The translations under genes were made by a program, and so were the position numbers. A DNA stretch of 58,497 nucleotides. It comes from Clostridia bacterium (GTDB lineage Bacteria > Bacillota > Clostridia > Oscillospirales > CAG-272). Positions within the stretch are counted from its first letter, which is position 1. Every line of letters starts with the position of its first letter. The stretch lies in the NCBI GenBank assembly GCA_017531925.1, contig JAFXKD010000020.1:1-58497 (forward strand), given 5' to 3'. Below the pieces are notes generated by a model. That model had not been told where the DNA came from, did no database searches, and saw only the letters and a program-made list of their open reading frames with translations. Shown piece after piece: positions 33,191-41,945 of the stretch.

Positions 33191-35167
33191 ATGAATACAA
33201 AACCAAAATTTTACGTAACCACGGCGATAGCTTACGCATCCCGCAAGCCCCACTTCGGAAACACCTACGAGGTTATTATGACCGACGCGGTGGCAAGATA
33301 CAAGAGAGCGCGCGGCTTTGACGTGTTCTTCTGCACGGGTACCGACGAGCACGGTCAGAAGATCGAGGACCTCGCAAAGGAGGCGGACATCACTCCCAAG
33401 GCATACGTTGACGGCGTTGCAGGTGAGATTAAGGGCGTTTGGGATAAGATGAACACGTCCTACGATTACTTTATCCGTACAACTGACGACTATCACGAGA
33501 GAGCCGTTCAGAAGATGTTCAAGAGATTTTACGATCAGGGCGATATATATAAGGGCAAATACGAGGGCTGGTACTGCACCCCCTGCGAGTCCTTCTTTAC
33601 CGAAACTCAGGCGGTTGACGGCAAGTGTCCCGACTGCGGCCGCGAGGTGCAGAGAGCAGAGGAGGAGGCTTACTTCTTCAAGATGAGCAAGTATGCCGAC
33701 AGACTTATCAAGCACATTGAGGAAAACCCCGATTTCATTCAGCCCGAGTCAAGAAAGAAGGAAATGATAAACAACTTCCTTAAGGTAGAGGGCGGACTTC
33801 AGGACCTTTGCGTATCCCGTACCTCGTTCTCCTGGGGAGTTCCCGTTGATTTTGACAAGAAGCACGTTACCTACGTTTGGCTTGACGCGCTTACGAACTA
33901 TATTACCGCAATTGGCTTTGATCCCGATAAGACCTACGAGGAGCAGAGCGAGAAATTCAAAAAATGGTGGCCCTGCGATTGCCACGTTATCGGTAAGGAT
34001 ATTCTTCGCTTCCATACTATCTATTGGCCCATCTTCCTTATGGCGCTTGATATTCCGCTTCCCAAAAAGGTATTCGGTCACCCCTGGTTCAACTTCGGTA
34101 TGGACAAGATGTCCAAATCCAAGGGTAATGTTATATATGCGGACGAGCTTGCAGACGATTTTTCCGTTGACGCGGTCCGTTATTACGCGCTCTCCGAAAT
34201 GCCCTATGCAAACGACGGCTCTATAACCTACGACGCAGTTATCAAGAGATACAATACCGATCTTGTAAACAATCTCGGTAACCTTGTAAAGCGTACTCTT
34301 GATATGGAGAAGAAGTATTTTAACAAGGAGATCCTCGCACCTGTGTCTTATGAGGAGCTTGACGGCGAGCTTAAGTCTGCTTGTGTTAAGGCTTACAATA
34401 AATATATCGCGTATATGGACGATTATCATCTTGCGGATGCGCTTGAATCCGTTTTTGAGATGCTGTCCCGCGCGAATAAGTATATTGATGAGACTACTCC
34501 TTGGGTCCTTGCGAAGGACGAGAGCAAGAGAGAGCGCCTCGGTACGGTGCTTTACAATCTTCTTGAGACCATCCGTTGGGGAGCTATTATGCTTGCGCCC
34601 TTTATTCCCGAAACGAGTGAGGAGATCCTTTCCGAGCTTGCAACCGAGGTAAGAGGGCTTGACAGTATAGGCACGGAGGATAAATTCGGCGGTATCGTTG
34701 CAGGTTGCTTTGTAGCAGACTCAAAGGTACTTTTCGCACGCGTTGACGAGGCAAAGAAGCTCGCTGAGCTTGAAGAGCGCAGACTTGCAAGAATGGCGGA
34801 GGCTAAAGCCTCTGAGGAGCCCAAGATCGAAAAGCCCGAGGGACTTGCTCTCATAGGCATTGAGGACTTTATGGCGGTCGAGCTTCGCGTGGCAAAGATC
34901 ATTGAGTGCGAAAAGGTACCCAAGGCTAAGAAGCTTCTTAAGCTCAAGGTGGATCTTGGCTACGAGCAGCGCCAGGTTGTGAGCGGAATTGCGAAATTCT
35001 ACGAGCCTGATGCTCTTATCGGCAAGAAGATCGTGCTTGTATGCAATCTCAAGCCCGCAACTCTTTGCGGTATCGAGTCTAACGGAATGATACTCGCTTC
35101 CGGTGAGGAGCAGGTGAGAGTAGTATTCCTTGACGAAGCAACACCCCTTGGCGAAAGAATAAGATAA
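33191..35167 (+). CDS. metG: Methionyl-tRNA synthetase with C-terminal tRNA-binding domain
   Basis: Charges tRNA-Met. The 658 residues have the class I core with KMSKS (near 310), a zinc knuckle (CTPCE ... CPDCG, about 125-150) and a C-terminal Trbp111-like OB domain (about 555-658). The HIGH motif reads HFGN (21-24, within PHFGNTYE) instead of HIGH. Similar HxGN forms exist in clostridial MetRS. The start at 33191 follows AAAGGAGAAGGAG; a longer upstream frame is not credible. There is no T-box before it. Confidence 0.96.
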   Translation: MNTKPKFYVTTAIAYASRKPHFGNTYEVIMTDAVARYKRARGFDVFFCTGTDEHGQKIEDLAKEADITPKAYVDGVAGEIKGVWDKMNTSYDYFIRTTDDYHERAVQKMFKRFYDQGDIYKGKYEGWYCTPCESFFTETQAVDGKCPDCGREVQRAEEEAYFFKMSKYADRLIKHIEENPDFIQPESRKKEMINNFLKVEGGLQDLCVSRTSFSWGVPVDFDKKHVTYVWLDALTNYITAIGFDPDKTYEEQSEKFKKWWPCDCHVIGKDILRFHTIYWPIFLMALDIPLPKKVFGHPWFNFGMDKMSKSKGNVIYADELADDFSVDAVRYYALSEMPYANDGSITYDAVIKRYNTDLVNNLGNLVKRTLDMEKKYFNKEILAPVSYEELDGELKSACVKAYNKYIAYMDDYHLADALESVFEMLSRANKYIDETTPWVLAKDESKRERLGTVLYNLLETIRWGAIMLAPFIPETSEEILSELATEVRGLDSIGTEDKFGGIVAGCFVADSKVLFARVDEAKKLAELEERRLARMAEAKASEEPKIEKPEGLALIGIEDFMAVELRVAKIIECEKVPKAKKLLKLKVDLGYEQRQVVSGIAKFYEPDALIGKKIVLVCNLKPATLCGIESNGMILASGEEQVRVVFLDEATPLGERIR

Positions 35168-35172
35168 AAACA

Positions 35173-35201
35173 AAAGGGGAGAGCGATCTCCCCTTGATTT
35201 G
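35173..35201 (+). terminator. Hairpin after metG
   Basis: Perfect 9-bp stem AAGGGGAGA/TCTCCCCTT. The T-run is weak (GATTTG), so some read-through into tatD is possible. Confidence 0.65.
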
Positions 35202-35222
35202 AATTATATAAAGGACAAAAAT

Positions 35223-36026
35223 ATGAAATTTTTTGATTCTCACGCGCATTATTTCGACGCGTGGTTTAACGAATACGAGGGCGGCGCAGATGCGCTTCTT
35301 ACAAGGCTTTTTGCTGATAAGGTCGGAGCGATAGTGAATATTGCCACAAATCCCGAAAATCTTAAGGAGTGCATAGCGCAGGCTAAAAAATATGAAAATA
35401 TGTATGTTTCGTCGGGAATTCACCCCGAGGATTGCCTTTATATCGAAGATATCGATGAAGCTCTTGAGCAGATCGAGGCGATCGTGCGCGACGAAGACTT
35501 GCGCAAGCAGAGCAAGATCGTGGCGATAGGTGAGATAGGCTTTGACTACCATCTTGACGAGCTTACGGACGAGGTAAAGGAAAAGCAGAGATACGTTTTT
35601 GATGCTCAGATGAAAATGGCTCAAAAATACGGCTTGCCCGTGATAATCCACGACAGAGAAGCGCACGGAGATTGCTTTGAGATGGCTTTGAGATACCCCG
35701 ACGTGAAGGGAATATTCCATAGCTACAGCGGCTCGGCGGAGATGGCGAGGGAGCTTATACGTCGCGGCTGGTACATCTCGTTTTCGGGCGTTGTGACCTT
35801 TAAAAACGCAAGCCGCGTACGTGATGTGCTTGCGAGCATCCCGCTTGATCGCTTGCTCATAGAGACCGACGCGCCCTATCTTTCACCCCATCCTCTGAGG
35901 GGCAAGATGAACCATTCGGGCAACCTCGAATATACCGTGAGCGCCATCGCGGCAGTTTTCGGGAAAACTCCTGAGGAGATCGCGCAGATCACGTTTGAAA
36001 ATGCGAAAAAAATCTATAATTTATGA
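35223..36026 (+). CDS. tatD: TatD-family metal-dependent hydrolase/DNase
   Basis: A 267-residue TIM-barrel amidohydrolase-fold nuclease. Metal ligands are visible in FDSHAHYFD (about 3-11), GEIGFDYH, IIHDREAH, HSYSGS and the ETDAPYLSPHPLRGK signature. The ATG at 35223 has AAAGGA upstream. The common position directly after metG in Firmicutes supports the call. Confidence 0.95.
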   Translation: MKFFDSHAHYFDAWFNEYEGGADALLTRLFADKVGAIVNIATNPENLKECIAQAKKYENMYVSSGIHPEDCLYIEDIDEALEQIEAIVRDEDLRKQSKIVAIGEIGFDYHLDELTDEVKEKQRYVFDAQMKMAQKYGLPVIIHDREAHGDCFEMALRYPDVKGIFHSYSGSAEMARELIRRGWYISFSGVVTFKNASRVRDVLASIPLDRLLIETDAPYLSPHPLRGKMNHSGNLEYTVSAIAAVFGKTPEEIAQITFENAKKIYNL

Positions 36027-36063
36027 TAAAAAGAGCCTATTTTTGAAAAAATGGGCTCTTTTT
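36027..36063 (+). terminator. Terminator after tatD
   Basis: AAAAAGAGCC/GGCTCTTTTT arms around an inner AT-rich pairing, ending in a T run. Confidence 0.88.
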
Positions 36064-36082
36064 GGCACGAATTTCAAGGGTG

Positions 36083-36111
36083 TTGACAAATTTATGATAG
36101 AATGCTATAAT
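36083..36111 (+). promoter_or_regulatory. Perfect consensus promoter of the large LRR lipoprotein gene
   Basis: TTGACA (36083-36088), 17 bp, TATAAT (36106-36111) with TGC before the -10, the same TGCTATAAT form as at 25880-25908. Confidence 0.87.
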
Positions 36112-36144
36112 ATTTATAACAGTACCGGATAAGGAGGAATAGTG

Positions 36145-38049
36145 ATGAAAAATTCAAAAATCAAATTGGTTATTCTTATATGTATCATGCTTTGCGCGTT
36201 TGCTGTAGTATCGTGTGAGTATCGACACGGAAATTATTATGAGAAAAATGGTATTGAATATCGGATTTATGATGATCACTGCGAGGTTTGGAACATCCAA
36301 GGAATTGCCGGATTTTGGGTTGAGATCCCATCACATATAGAAGGGAAGCCTGTTACGAGCATAAGGGTGGATTACAGATGGATATTCTTTCCCGATATCA
36401 TCCAAGCGAGAACACTTATAATTCCCGATACTGTTGAATATATTGATGCTAGCGTTTATTCAGAATGTCCGCATCTTAACTATAACGAGTATGAGGGCGG
36501 GCTTTATCTTGGTAATGAGGAAAATCCATACTATGCTTTTATGCGCCCAAAGAACGTTCCGAGGGAAGAGACGGTTGAAACCTATAGCTACAACCCCAAT
36601 GATATGGATTTGCCCGAAAAGGAGACACCCGCGCTTCCTCCATATCCTCAATATGGTCCTAATTCATATAGCTGCGAGATACATCCGGATACGGTTGTGC
36701 TTGCTGAAGCGGCTTTTGCAAGCTGTGAGGGCTTGAAGAGTATTACCATACCCGGCAGATTTGAGGTTTTGCCCGAGTACTTATTCGCAGGTTCTAAAGA
36801 TCTCGAAACAGTAGTTTTAGAGGAAGGTATAAAGGTGATACCGCAGGGTGTATTCGTGGACTGTGCTTCTTTGAAGAAAGTTGAATTTCCCGATAGCCTC
36901 GAGACTTTTCGTTCAAGCTTTTCCGGTTGTACAAGCCTTGATAGTATAGAACTGCCGGATTGCATTGAGTATTTCGATGATATGTTTCTCGGTTGCGAAT
37001 CCCTTAAAACTGTGTATATAGGGAAAAACGTCGGTTTGATCAGTGACATTGCTTTTTCGGAATGTCCTTTGCTTGAGTCAATTAACGTCAGCGAAGAAAA
37101 TCCGTATTTTACTTCCATAAACGGGGATCTGTATTCAAAGGACGGAACGGCTCTTATTAAATACGCTGGAGGAAAAAAGGACACATTTTTCTCTGTTCCC
37201 GAGGGCATTACAACCATAATGTATCTGGCATTTGACAGTGCGGTACATCTTGTTGAAGTGGTGATACCCGATAGTGTTGTTAAGTACGGTTATGATATGT
37301 TTGAGAGTTGCAGCTCTCTTGAAACAGTAACGCTTGGCAGAGGGATTACAGAGATAACCGGAAGGATGTTTGGATATGGAAGTTTATTAAAGACACTGAA
37401 CGTATCAGATACCATTTCCAGTATAGGGGCAGGTACTCTTTCGTATTGTGAAAAGCTTGAAGCTATAAACGTGGATGAAAACAACCCTTATTACGTTAGT
37501 ATTAACGGTAACCTTTTCTCCAAGGACGAAACCGTATTCGTAAGATATTGCGCAGGAAAAGCGGACACCTCATTTGACGTTCCGGAGAGCGTTGTGAGGA
37601 TTGGTGTATCGGCTTTTTCAAACTCGGATAATCTTGTTACTGTTACTATGTCTGATAATGTCACCTCTATTGGTTCTTATGCATTCAGGGATTGTGATAG
37701 CTTGAAAAATGTGAAGCTGAGCGAGGGGGTAACGATTATATCATCAAATATGTTTTATGGTTGCCAAAGCTTGGAAGAGGTAGTGCTTGGTAAAAAAGTT
37801 ACGTCTATAGAAAAGAATGCATTTGACTGTACCGGATTTAATACTAAGGTATATGTTCCAAAAACCGTTCAATATATTGCGAGAGAATCTTACGGTTATG
37901 TTGATATAATGTATGAAGGTACGATTGCAGAGTGGATGAAGGTTCACGAAAGAAGCCTTGAAAAGGATGAGCGTTATATGCAAGAATACGATTTTTATAA
38001 CGTTTACTGCGTGGACGGAGATATCACTATACGATATGATGATAAGTAA
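36145..38049 (+). CDS. Large BspA-type leucine-rich-repeat lipoprotein
   Basis: A 634-residue surface lipoprotein. The signal peptide ends with AVVSC (Cys24). After a divergent N-terminal region come many TpLRR/BspA repeats such as VLPEYLFAGSKDLETVVLEE and SIGSYAFRDCDSLKNVKLSE. Two larger blocks (about 310-375 and 440-510) repeat the same non-LRR insertion: ENPYFTSINGDLYSKDGTAL and NNPYYVSINGNLFSKDETVF, then a K/GGK..T.F.VPE stretch. This is an internal duplication. ATG 36145 follows AAGGAGG. Adhesion or surface binding is inferred from the family. Confidence 0.9.
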   Translation: MKNSKIKLVILICIMLCAFAVVSCEYRHGNYYEKNGIEYRIYDDHCEVWNIQGIAGFWVEIPSHIEGKPVTSIRVDYRWIFFPDIIQARTLIIPDTVEYIDASVYSECPHLNYNEYEGGLYLGNEENPYYAFMRPKNVPREETVETYSYNPNDMDLPEKETPALPPYPQYGPNSYSCEIHPDTVVLAEAAFASCEGLKSITIPGRFEVLPEYLFAGSKDLETVVLEEGIKVIPQGVFVDCASLKKVEFPDSLETFRSSFSGCTSLDSIELPDCIEYFDDMFLGCESLKTVYIGKNVGLISDIAFSECPLLESINVSEENPYFTSINGDLYSKDGTALIKYAGGKKDTFFSVPEGITTIMYLAFDSAVHLVEVVIPDSVVKYGYDMFESCSSLETVTLGRGITEITGRMFGYGSLLKTLNVSDTISSIGAGTLSYCEKLEAINVDENNPYYVSINGNLFSKDETVFVRYCAGKADTSFDVPESVVRIGVSAFSNSDNLVTVTMSDNVTSIGSYAFRDCDSLKNVKLSEGVTIISSNMFYGCQSLEEVVLGKKVTSIEKNAFDCTGFNTKVYVPKTVQYIARESYGYVDIMYEGTIAEWMKVHERSLEKDERYMQEYDFYNVYCVDGDITIRYDDK

Positions 38050-38051
38050 TT

Positions 38052-38085
38052 AATAAAAGCACCCTGTGGGGTGCTTTTATCTTTT
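38052..38085 (+). terminator. Terminator between convergent LRR and TIGR04086 genes
   Basis: AAAAGCACC/GGTGCTTTT stem with a short loop, flanked by A and T runs and usable in both directions. Confidence 0.88.
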
Positions 38086-38526
38086 TCTGCGTTTACGTTT
38101 TTGCGGCTTGGAAGCCTTTATGCCCACGAGTGCCCCGAGTGGGAAGGTAGCAAGGGAGAGCGCACGGAGCAAAATGCGTGGCAGCAGCTCCGTTCCGCTT
38201 GCGAGCGTGTGGGGTAGGGCGAGCGCGAGGAGCGTTGATATAAGCGTGAATGACGCTCCCGTTAGGATCGCGTTCAGATAAGGTGCGCGCTTATTGATCT
38301 TTGATGCGGCAAAACCGCCGAAAAACGCCGTGATAAATAGAGTCACAAAACCGAGCGGCTCTACGAACGCGGTGGGATCGGGCGTAAGATATGCCGCGGC
38401 AGTGCCCGCGAGCAAAAGGGCAAGACCTATTACCGCGGTTGACAAAATTCCGTATAGAAATGATTTTAAAACAGTTACGGGCGCGCCCGCACCTTTTGCA
38501 TGATTTTTAGAGCTTTTATTTTTCAT
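38077..38526 (-). CDS. TIGR04086-family membrane protein
   Basis: A 149-residue protein with four hydrophobic segments, a charged Lys-rich N-terminus and a very basic C-terminal tail (SKPQKRKRRKR). The layout fits the TIGR04086 family of small clostridial membrane proteins, often near yajC, which lies 3 kb away here on the same strand. Function unknown. The start at 38526 has CGGAGGAAAT upstream; a longer frame to 38592 lacks a ribosome site. Confidence 0.72.
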   Translation of the reverse strand: MKNKSSKNHAKGAGAPVTVLKSFLYGILSTAVIGLALLLAGTAAAYLTPDPTAFVEPLGFVTLFITAFFGGFAASKINKRAPYLNAILTGASFTLISTLLALALPHTLASGTELLPRILLRALSLATFPLGALVGIKASKPQKRKRRKR

Positions 38527-38550
38527 ATTTCCTCCGTTTGCATTTTTTAA

Positions 38551-38590
38551 AAATATATGATATTTGACTAAAATATATGATAATTTGGAC
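38551..38590. repeat. Tandem 20-bp imperfect repeat in a divergent intergenic region
   Basis: AAATATATGATATTTGACTA (38551-38570) is followed directly by AAATATATGATAATTTGGAC (38571-38590). It lies in the 315-base gap between the TIGR04086 gene and the large lipoprotein gene. The repeat length is near two helical turns. An inverted repeat GTTAAT/ATTAAC (38613-38630) follows. Confidence 0.6.
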
Positions 38591-38712
38591 AAAAAAGCGA
38601 TATTTTAACAGTGTTAATATTTGAATTAACAAGCGACTTGTATCAACTTGCACAAAAAATATTTTCCGATTTGTGAAAAATGAACGAAGTTTGTCAAAAA
38701 CTTCCTTGATGC

Positions 38713-38741
38713 TTGACTTTTGTTCAAAATAAATCTATAAT
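38713..38741 (+). promoter_or_regulatory. Promoter of the modular lipoprotein gene
   Basis: TTGACT (38713-38718), 17 bp, TATAAT (38736-38741). A leader of about 94 bases with no recognised riboswitch follows. Confidence 0.8.
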
Positions 38742-38841
38742 ATATACATAATAAATACGATGGGGATTATGTGGTCTCCGAGTTTTATTAAATTCGCGCC
38801 CGAAAGGGTAAATTTTTTCATTTCTTGGAAGGAGAAAAAAC

Positions 38842-41262
38842 ATGAAAAAAATCATTAAAACACTTCTCGTGGTAATGGTTCTTGCAGTTGTTCTTACAGC
38901 TTTCACAGGATGTGATGCAGAAACATTAAAGGGACTTGTTCCCCCTGCACTCACTGAGCTGGTTCCTCCTCACGTTACTTGTGCTGTTTTCGGCCACAAG
39001 GGCGCTGAGCATACTCCCTGCGAAAGATGCGGAGTTGTTTGGATCGATAATGAGACCAACCTCGACTGCACACTTAACGGACATACTATGGTATCCGTAA
39101 GTCAGGTACTTCCCACTTGTACAGAAGACGGTATGACCGCCGGTCTCGTATGCTCTGTTTGCGGACACGAGGATGCTCCTCGTAAGGTTATTCCCGCAAC
39201 CGGACATAAGATGATCCCTGCTACGTGTGAGGTTGCAGAGTACTGCATTTATTGTAGAATGGTAGGCGCTCCCGCGCTCGGTCACACACCCGTTGATGTA
39301 GAAGCAGTTGAACCCACTTGTGTTACAGCAGGTTGCACTGCAGGAACTGCTTGTGACGTTTGTGACAAAGTTCTCAGCGGTTGCGAAGTTATCCCCGCTG
39401 ATCCTACAGCTCACGGCAAGGCAGTTGAGATCGAAGCTCTTGCTCCCACTTGCTCAACACCCGGACATACAGCAGGTACAGGTTGTGTATATTGCGGCAC
39501 ACCTTATACAGGCTGCGAAAAGATCGATATCGATCCCGATGCACACTATTTCGTAAGCGGTCTTTGCGCTATCTGCCAGAAGGTATTTGAGCACGGTGTT
39601 GGCGATAATACTCGCGTAGCACTCGATACACTCGGTGTTGCTGACGACGGTAGCCTTTATGAGTTTATTTACTTCTACATTCCTGTAGCAGGTCACTATA
39701 AGCTTGCAGGCGAAAATATACTTGTTACAGTATTTACTGCTGATGGAAGCTTGACTCTTCTTGCTATTGGGGAAGGTTGGCTTGAAGCAGGTGTATATGT
39801 AGTTGGTCTTAACTATTATGCAGGCGCTGGTGAGTATACGTTCAACGTTTCCACCGTTGATTGCACAAATACTGAAGAAGTAACAAAAGCTCCCACTTGC
39901 ACAGAGACAGGTCTTAAGACAACAACTTGCACGGTTTGCGGTCACGTTGTTGAAGGCGTTGAGGTTCCCGTAGTTGACCACGAATATACAGACGGTTACT
40001 GCTCATGCGGTGCTGTTGATCCCGACTACTATTTCACAGTAACAATTCCCGAGGCTCTTGAAAAGGCTGACGGTTCTAAGGTTATTGTAAGCGGTACGGT
40101 TGTTGAAATCTACCAGGCTTACAACTCTCAGTATAATAACACATCCGTTTACGTAGCTGATGCAGAAGGCAACAAGATCCTTCTCTTTAGAGTTCCCGGT
40201 AACTGGAGCATTGGCGACAAGCTCACTGTTAAGGGCGAAATAGATATCTATAATCAAAAGGCTCAGGTTGCTCAGGGCTCTACAGTAGTTGAGTACACTG
40301 ACGTAACAAGAGTTTACCTCAGCAATGCTGCAGGTTGGACAAATGCATACTGCTACAACGGCGATGCTAACTGGACAACCGAAGCAGCTTGGCCCGGTAA
40401 GGCTATGACTTACGACGCAGAGCTTAAGCTTTGGTACTATGACGTTCCCGCAGCTAACGTTAACGTGATCTTCAATAACGGTAACGGCGCTCAGTCAGCT
40501 GACCTTACACTCCCCACAAATGACAAGATCGTTTACGATAACAAGGCAGCATACTGGGGCGTTATCGGTGAAAAGTTTGACTACTCCGATAAATATACAG
40601 TAGCTGGTTCTTCCGGTCTTTGTGGTTCCGAATGGGCTCCCGCTGACACTCCAAACGATATGACCTATGATGAGGCAACAGAGACCTACACAAAGGTTTA
40701 TACAAACGTAAAAGCAGGTACATATGAGTTCAAGTGCGTTAAGGATCATTCTTGGAATGTAGCATATCCCGGCTCCAACAAGAGTGTAACTGTTGCTAAG
40801 GACGGCAGCACAGTAGTTATCACACTTAAGGATACAGTAGTATCCGTTGAGGTTAAGGAGCCTGTTGCGAATGCACTTGTAAATGCAAGCTTGAGCTTTG
40901 CTAGCAAGGATCAGAGAACTTCTTACTCAACCTCTCAGCAGGTTTGGGAACAGAATGGCGTTAAGTTGACAAACGATAAGGCTTCCAGCACAAGCAATGT
41001 TGGTGACTATGCTAACCCCGCACGTTTTTATCAGAATTCTAAGGTTACCATTGAGGGTGCCGGTATGACAAAGGTTGTTCTTACTAGAGCTGATAAGGCA
41101 ACTGCAGCACAGATTCAGGGCTATATTCAGAGCGCTAATGCTAATGCTACAGTAACAATTAACGGAAACGACATTACTGTTGTGTTCGATGAACCCGTTG
41201 ATTCTTTCTCTTTCGTATGCGGTTCTCAGGTTAGACTTAGCAAGATCGTTGTTAACCCCTAA
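38842..41262 (+). CDS. Large modular lipoprotein with Cys-rich repeats and starch-binding-type domains
   Basis: An 806-residue surface lipoprotein (lipobox Cys24 in LTAFTGC). Modules in order: repeats of a PTCT..G.T.G..C..C type with paired CxxC (about 45-240, one more near 350-375); a beta domain (255-345); an OB-like domain (400-490, KVIVSGTVVEIYQAYNSQYN); a CBM25/26-like module (492-580, YLSNAAGWTNAYCYNGDANW); an X25/pullulanase-like module (585-685); a C-terminal beta domain (about 695-806). Codons are highly optimised, implying strong expression. Polysaccharide binding is inferred from the modules; no catalytic domain was seen. GGAAGGAG precedes the ATG. Confidence 0.8.
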   Translation: MKKIIKTLLVVMVLAVVLTAFTGCDAETLKGLVPPALTELVPPHVTCAVFGHKGAEHTPCERCGVVWIDNETNLDCTLNGHTMVSVSQVLPTCTEDGMTAGLVCSVCGHEDAPRKVIPATGHKMIPATCEVAEYCIYCRMVGAPALGHTPVDVEAVEPTCVTAGCTAGTACDVCDKVLSGCEVIPADPTAHGKAVEIEALAPTCSTPGHTAGTGCVYCGTPYTGCEKIDIDPDAHYFVSGLCAICQKVFEHGVGDNTRVALDTLGVADDGSLYEFIYFYIPVAGHYKLAGENILVTVFTADGSLTLLAIGEGWLEAGVYVVGLNYYAGAGEYTFNVSTVDCTNTEEVTKAPTCTETGLKTTTCTVCGHVVEGVEVPVVDHEYTDGYCSCGAVDPDYYFTVTIPEALEKADGSKVIVSGTVVEIYQAYNSQYNNTSVYVADAEGNKILLFRVPGNWSIGDKLTVKGEIDIYNQKAQVAQGSTVVEYTDVTRVYLSNAAGWTNAYCYNGDANWTTEAAWPGKAMTYDAELKLWYYDVPAANVNVIFNNGNGAQSADLTLPTNDKIVYDNKAAYWGVIGEKFDYSDKYTVAGSSGLCGSEWAPADTPNDMTYDEATETYTKVYTNVKAGTYEFKCVKDHSWNVAYPGSNKSVTVAKDGSTVVITLKDTVVSVEVKEPVANALVNASLSFASKDQRTSYSTSQQVWEQNGVKLTNDKASSTSNVGDYANPARFYQNSKVTIEGAGMTKVVLTRADKATAAQIQGYIQSANANATVTINGNDITVVFDEPVDSFSFVCGSQVRLSKIVVNP

Positions 41263-41290
41263 TTGAATTATCAACAATTTAATTAATTTT

Positions 41291-41319
41291 CCCACACCCC
41301 TCGGGGTGTGGGATTTTTA
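41291..41319 (+). terminator. Terminator after the modular lipoprotein gene
   Basis: Perfect 10-bp stem CCCACACCCC/GGGGTGTGGG followed by ATTTTTA. Confidence 0.92.
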
Positions 41320-41347
41320 TTCTTCTTAAGAGCTTTCTTTTACGGAA

Positions 41348-41385
41348 ACAAAAAAGAACCAAGCGCGCGCTTGGTTCTTTTTTTC
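41348..41385 (-). terminator. Terminator of yajC
   Basis: Near-perfect palindrome AAAAAGAACCAAGCGC / GCGCTTGGTTCTTTTT, flanked by A and T runs on both sides. Confidence 0.9.
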
Positions 41386-41395
41386 TGAAAGCCTA

Positions 41396-41719
41396 TTACT
41401 GAGCGTCCTCAGCCTTAACGTCAACGTTGCGGATAGCGGACTTGAGGAAACGTATCTTTGTACCGTTCTTTGTTGTCTCGATAACGCAAGTCTCGTCCTT
41501 GATGCTTACGATCCTTCCGATGATGCCGCCGATGGTAGTTACCTCGTCGCCGATCTGAAGATTGTTTCTCATATCGTTCGCTTCCTTCTCAGCCTTCTTC
41601 TGAGGTCTGATGGTAAGGAAATACATAGCAACGAACATTACAACGAGCATAAGAATGGGGAAAAGGGAAGTGAGAAGATCTGCACCGCCACCCGTTGTGT
41701 TTTCCAATAAATTGAGCAT
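41396..41719 (-). CDS. yajC: Preprotein translocase subunit YajC
   Basis: A 107-residue accessory Sec translocase subunit. It has one membrane segment (about 17-37) followed by the conserved TIRPQKKAEKEANDMRNNLQIGDEVTTIGGIIGRI block. secD/secF are not in the window. Confidence 0.95.
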   Translation of the reverse strand: MLNLLENTTGGGADLLTSLFPILMLVVMFVAMYFLTIRPQKKAEKEANDMRNNLQIGDEVTTIGGIIGRIVSIKDETCVIETTKNGTKIRFLKSAIRNVDVKAEDAQ

Positions 41720-41870
41720 TTAAAAATACCTCCGTAAAAATTTCAAATTACTAACTTAATCATTATACAATATTTTTCAGCCTTTTTCAATAGTATTTTC
41801 CGTTTTTTTGAAAATTAACTGAAATTTAACAACTTGGACGGGCAAAATTAATAAAAATAGCAGTATTTTC

Positions 41871-41899
41871 TTGCAAATACTGATTTTATATGTTATAAT
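41871..41899 (+). promoter_or_regulatory. Promoter of the rimM-trmD operon
   Basis: TTGCAA (41871-41876), 17 bp, TATAAT (41894-41899) with an upstream TG dinucleotide. Confidence 0.75.
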
Positions 41900-41945
41900 A
41901 TACTAAATAATTATGTAATTTTTTAGGAAAGGCGCGCTTTGGCGT

